A model generated the notes under the pieces. That model did no database searches. It saw only the letters and a list, made by a program, of their open reading frames with translations, and had not been told where the DNA came from. This document shows positions 6,471 through 8,878 of a stretch of 8,878 nucleotides of DNA, piece after piece (position 1 is the stretch's first letter; every line of letters starts with the position of its first letter). Both the position numbers and the translations under genes were made by a program. Source of the stretch: Thiotrichales bacterium (lineage in GTDB: Bacteria; Pseudomonadota; Gammaproteobacteria; J044); the NCBI GenBank assembly GCA_024762895.1, contig JANTGN010000102.1:1-8878 (forward strand). Direction: 5' to 3'.

Positions 6471-8096
6471 ATGAATGAATCCTCCACACCTCGGTCGCTG
6501 ATACTACTACTGATCTCGTTCCTCGCGATCACCTGGTTTGCTGATATTCAGTTTCGTGACCTGACCCATACCGACGAAGGTCGCTACGGGGAGATTGCGC
6601 GCGAGATGATCGTCAGTGGCGACTGGCTGACCCCGAGACTCAACGGCTTTAAATACTTCGAAAAGCCGCCGTTGCACTACTGGATCACGGCCAGTGCCTA
6701 TAAGGTCTTTGGCATACATAACTGGACGGCGCGCCTGTGGACCGAACTATCCGGTTTTCTGACCATCCTGCTTACCGCCTATGCCGGCTATCGGCTGTTT
6801 AATCGTGAGACGGGTCTCCTGGCCGGCATGCTGCTGGCTGCAAACATCTATTTCTACCTGGTCGCACATATCAATGTCCTGGATATGGGCCTGACCTTTT
6901 TTATGACCCTGACCCTGGTTGGTTTTCTGCTGGCCCAGACCGATCCGACCCAGTACAAAAAATGGATGCTGCTGGCCTGGGCAGGCGCGGCCCTGGCCCT
7001 GCTCAGTAAGGGCCTGATGGCCGTGGTTCTGCCTGGGGCTGTGTTTGTCCTTTATTCACTGATTCGTCGTGACCTCGCCATCTGGAAGCGCCTTTATTTC
7101 TGGCCGGGTCTCGCCCTGTTCCTGCTGATCAGCGCACCCTGGTTCGTGATGGTCTCCATGGCAAATCCTGAGTTTCCCCATTTCTTTTTCATCCACGAAC
7201 ACTTCGAGCGTTTTCTCAGCAAGGGACATCAGCGAGTGGAGCCCTGGTGGTTTTTCCTCGCCTTTACCATTATGGCCCTGCTACCCTGGCTGCCGCAGTC
7301 CTGGCGGAGCCTGAAGCCCGCCCTCAGTAGCAGCAACTCGGATCAGGGTAAGGCCTTCGATCCTGGGCTGTTTCTGTTGATCTGGGCTGGTTTCATACTC
7401 CTTTTCTTCTCAATATCCAGCTCCAAGCTACCCCATTACATCGCTCCCATCATGCCGGCCCTGGCCCTGCTCTTTGCCAATGCCCTGTGGCGGGACCAGC
7501 ACAGGGGCCTGAATATCAGCAGTGGCATCACGGTATTGGCGGGCCTGATCGGCCTGGTCTCCGTTTCCCTCGACCACCCGAAACTGGAAGAACTCTCGGC
7601 CTGGCTACCCTGGATGCGTATCGGTTTTGCCCTGTTATTCTTAGGCGGTCTGGGCGGGCTAATTCTGCGCCATCGAAGCGCTCTGCTACGCATCAGCAGC
7701 ATCTGCCTGGGATGGTATCTGAGCGTGATGTTCATCCTTGCCGCTACCCAGACAGTCTCCGAAATGCGATCTGCCTGGCCACTGCTCAGGGACCATGTTG
7801 AGACCATCGAACCAGGTGTACCCGTCTACAGTGTTGAGTATTATCAGCAGACGATTCCTTTTTATCTCAACCGTACCCTGAAACTGGTTCAGTACGAAGG
7901 CGAACTGGCCTTCGGCATCGCACAGGAACCCGAGAAATATATACCCACCACCGAAGGCTTCGAGGCGCTCTGGCAAATGGAAGACCGTGCCTTTGCCGTC
8001 ATGAAGACCGACACCTATGAACGTCTCAAACAAAAAGGCCTGCCCATGATCGAACGCTCGCGTGACCGTCACCAGGTACTGGTAGAAAGGCCATGA
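6471..8096 (+). CDS. arnT: ArnT-like lipid A 4-amino-4-deoxy-L-arabinose transferase
   Basis: This inner-membrane protein of 541 residues (E. coli ArnT: 550) belongs to the ArnT/PMT-like superfamily of lipid-linked sugar transferases. ArnT moves aminoarabinose from undecaprenyl phosphate to lipid A phosphates on the periplasmic face, lowering surface charge and polymyxin binding. Seen are a first membrane helix (about 9-26) and a periplasmic loop with the acidic pair Asp35-Glu36 in HTDEGRY plus AREMIVSGDW. FEKPPLHYW (63-71) and about ten further hydrophobic helices follow. The soluble C-terminal part includes YEGELAFGIAQEP, which matches the TGELKYGLNYPD region of E. coli ArnT and argues against a generic mannosyltransferase. 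The following SMR-type and ArnB-like genes agree. The ATG at 6471 is chosen as it follows the csiV stop by 10 bases. In-frame GTG 6462 and TTG 6420 are alternatives, and none has a clear ribosome site. The exact sugar donor is inferred. Confidence 0.85.
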   Translation: MNESSTPRSLILLLISFLAITWFADIQFRDLTHTDEGRYGEIAREMIVSGDWLTPRLNGFKYFEKPPLHYWITASAYKVFGIHNWTARLWTELSGFLTILLTAYAGYRLFNRETGLLAGMLLAANIYFYLVAHINVLDMGLTFFMTLTLVGFLLAQTDPTQYKKWMLLAWAGAALALLSKGLMAVVLPGAVFVLYSLIRRDLAIWKRLYFWPGLALFLLISAPWFVMVSMANPEFPHFFFIHEHFERFLSKGHQRVEPWWFFLAFTIMALLPWLPQSWRSLKPALSSSNSDQGKAFDPGLFLLIWAGFILLFFSISSSKLPHYIAPIMPALALLFANALWRDQHRGLNISSGITVLAGLIGLVSVSLDHPKLEELSAWLPWMRIGFALLFLGGLGGLILRHRSALLRISSICLGWYLSVMFILAATQTVSEMRSAWPLLRDHVETIEPGVPVYSVEYYQQTIPFYLNRTLKLVQYEGELAFGIAQEPEKYIPTTEGFEALWQMEDRAFAVMKTDTYERLKQKGLPMIERSRDRHQVLVERP

Positions 8097-8464
8097 CCTG
8101 GCTTAGCTTTGGCCTGATTCTAACCGGCGTTCTCCTCAATGCCGGCGCCCAGCTACTGCTCAAGGCCGGCGTTAATCAGGTCGGCACCATACATCTAAAC
8201 TGGAATAACCTGTGGAGTGCAGGCTCTCGACTGGCCTTCGACTATTACATCATTGGCGGTCTGTTTCTTTATGTCATCAGCGTCGTCGTCTGGATACTGG
8301 CCCTGTCCCGGGTTCAGGTCAGTATCGCCTATCCAATGCTATCGATTGGTTATATCGTCAATGCCCTGGTGGCCTGGTGGTGGCTGGGCGAAGACCTCAA
8401 TCCCATGCGAGTGGCCGGTATTGGTGTATTGATCCTTGGCGTATTCATGGTGGCCCGAAGCTGA
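8093..8464 (+). CDS. SMR/EamA-type membrane protein, probable ArnE/ArnF-like aminoarabinose-lipid flippase
   Basis: This 123-residue protein has four membrane helices (about 3-23, 51-71, 76-98 and 104-121), the fold of the small multidrug resistance family. In enterobacteria the related ArnE and ArnF flip undecaprenyl-phosphate-aminoarabinose to the periplasmic side for ArnT. Support comes from IAYPMLS (78-84), which is nearly the same in E. coli ArnE, and from AGAQLLLK (17-24), aligning with VAGQLCQK of ArnE. By my hand alignment, the membrane glutamate of the drug pump EmrE (Glu14) is replaced here by Asn16, which speaks against proton-driven drug export. The start codon overlaps the arnT stop (ATGA), and the arnB-like gene follows after one base. 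Only one such gene is seen where enterobacteria carry two, so it may work as a homodimer or have a partner beyond the window. Confidence 0.78.
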   Translation: MTWLSFGLILTGVLLNAGAQLLLKAGVNQVGTIHLNWNNLWSAGSRLAFDYYIIGGLFLYVISVVVWILALSRVQVSIAYPMLSIGYIVNALVAWWWLGEDLNPMRVAGIGVLILGVFMVARS

Positions 8465-8465
8465 C

Positions 8466-8878
8466 ATGAAAGATTTTCTGCCCTTTACTCGGCCTACTAT
8501 CGACGAGCATACCATCCAGGGCGTTGCCGAGGTCATGCGCTCGGGATGGCTGGCCACAGGCCCGAACGTCACTCGCTTTGAAGAGGCCCTGAACAACTAT
8601 ATCGGTGGGGAACGACACGTCCTGGCGCTGACCAGCGGCACCGCAGCACTGGAACTGGCACTGGAGATCTGTGGCATTGGGCCTGGTGACGAGGTCATCG
8701 TTCCTGCCATGACCTTCGCGGCAACGGCGAATGTGGTGTTACGGGTTGGTGCAACGCCTGTCTTTGTCGATGTGGATTTGTATTCCAGAAACCTGCTACT
8801 CGATCAGGTCGATGCCGCGATCACGGATCGAACCCGCGCCATTATGCCAGTACATTATTCGGGTCTTCCCGTAGCACG
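8466..8878 (+). CDS. arnB: ArnB-like PLP-dependent aminotransferase (5' part, cut by window end)
   Basis: This is the first 137 codons of a DegT/DnrJ/EryC1/StrS-family sugar aminotransferase, open to the window edge. ArnB transfers an amino group from glutamate to UDP-4-keto-pentose, giving UDP-aminoarabinose in the cytoplasm. Close matches to E. coli ArnB are the N-terminal FLPFTRP (4-10), SGWLATGP (26-33), GDEVIVPAMTF (74-84), GATPVFVDVD (95-104) and the end region ITDRTRAIMPVHYSG (119-133). SGTAAL (57-62) is the typical cofactor-phosphate-binding stretch of the family. The lysine that binds PLP lies beyond the window. The ATG begins one base after the preceding stop codon, with no strong ribosome site, suggesting coupled translation. 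Other sugar aminotransferases of the family, such as those for perosamine or bacillosamine, remain possible, but the arnT context favours ArnB. Confidence 0.85.
   Translation, partial: MKDFLPFTRPTIDEHTIQGVAEVMRSGWLATGPNVTRFEEALNNYIGGERHVLALTSGTAALELALEICGIGPGDEVIVPAMTFAATANVVLRVGATPVFVDVDLYSRNLLLDQVDAAITDRTRAIMPVHYSGLPVA

Noticed and set aside
8093..8464. Multidrug efflux pump of the EmrE type
   Set aside because: The fold fits, but the essential membrane glutamate is replaced by asparagine and the gene is wedged between arnT-like and arnB-like genes, so an ArnE/ArnF-like flippase is more likely.
1..8878. CRISPR array, insertion sequence, prophage or defence system
   Set aside because: No spaced direct repeats, transposase, integrase or nuclease-type defence genes were seen, and every long open frame on the coding strands has a housekeeping, regulatory or envelope assignment.

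Overview
The window looks like a piece of a gammaproteobacterial chromosome of moderate GC content (my impression, not computed). The evidence is an mfd gene closely resembling the enterobacterial protein, followed directly by a csiV-type gene, a pairing I know from Vibrio and other Gammaproteobacteria, and then by arn-type genes for lipid A modification. The genus cannot be fixed from the sequence. Nearly all of the window is coding. The only gaps of note are 107 bases (700-806) and 72 bases (2169-2240). I see no tRNA, rRNA, CRISPR array or insertion sequence.

Left part (1-2168): a periplasmic rhodanese-like protein with a signal peptide (46-699, +) ends at a strong intrinsic terminator (728-754). 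Convergent to it lies a sigma-54-dependent activator (807-2168, -) with a cysteine-rich PAS sensor, an intact AAA+ domain with GAFTGA, and a Fis-type helix-turn-helix. Its signal and targets are not visible in the sequence. The rhodanese neighbour and the sensor cysteines make a redox or sulfur cue a reasonable guess, no more.

Middle: a 72-base divergent spacer (2169-2240) separates the regulator from mfd. It holds a candidate sigma-70 promoter for the regulator, a short palindrome and repeated TTTGTC words.

Right part (2241-8878, all +): a compact, probably polycistronic run of mfd (transcription-repair coupling factor), csiV (periplasmic peptidoglycan-binding protein), arnT-like (lipid A aminoarabinose transferase), a four-helix SMR-type membrane protein like ArnE/ArnF, and the first 137 codons of an ArnB-like PLP aminotransferase cut by the window end. 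Junctions are a 4-base overlap, a 10-base gap, a 4-base overlap and a 1-base gap, so translation is probably coupled. The last three genes would make, flip and attach an amino sugar such as 4-amino-4-deoxy-L-arabinose to lipid A, which typically gives polymyxin resistance. This places a DNA repair gene, a cell-wall gene and an outer-membrane modification pathway in one apparent transcription unit.

No gene here is of a wholly unknown type. The most noteworthy points are the arn genes in non-enterobacterial order behind mfd-csiV, the single SMR-type gene where enterobacteria have two, the cysteine-bearing sensor of the sigma-54 activator, and the two cysteine pairs of the rhodanese-like protein.
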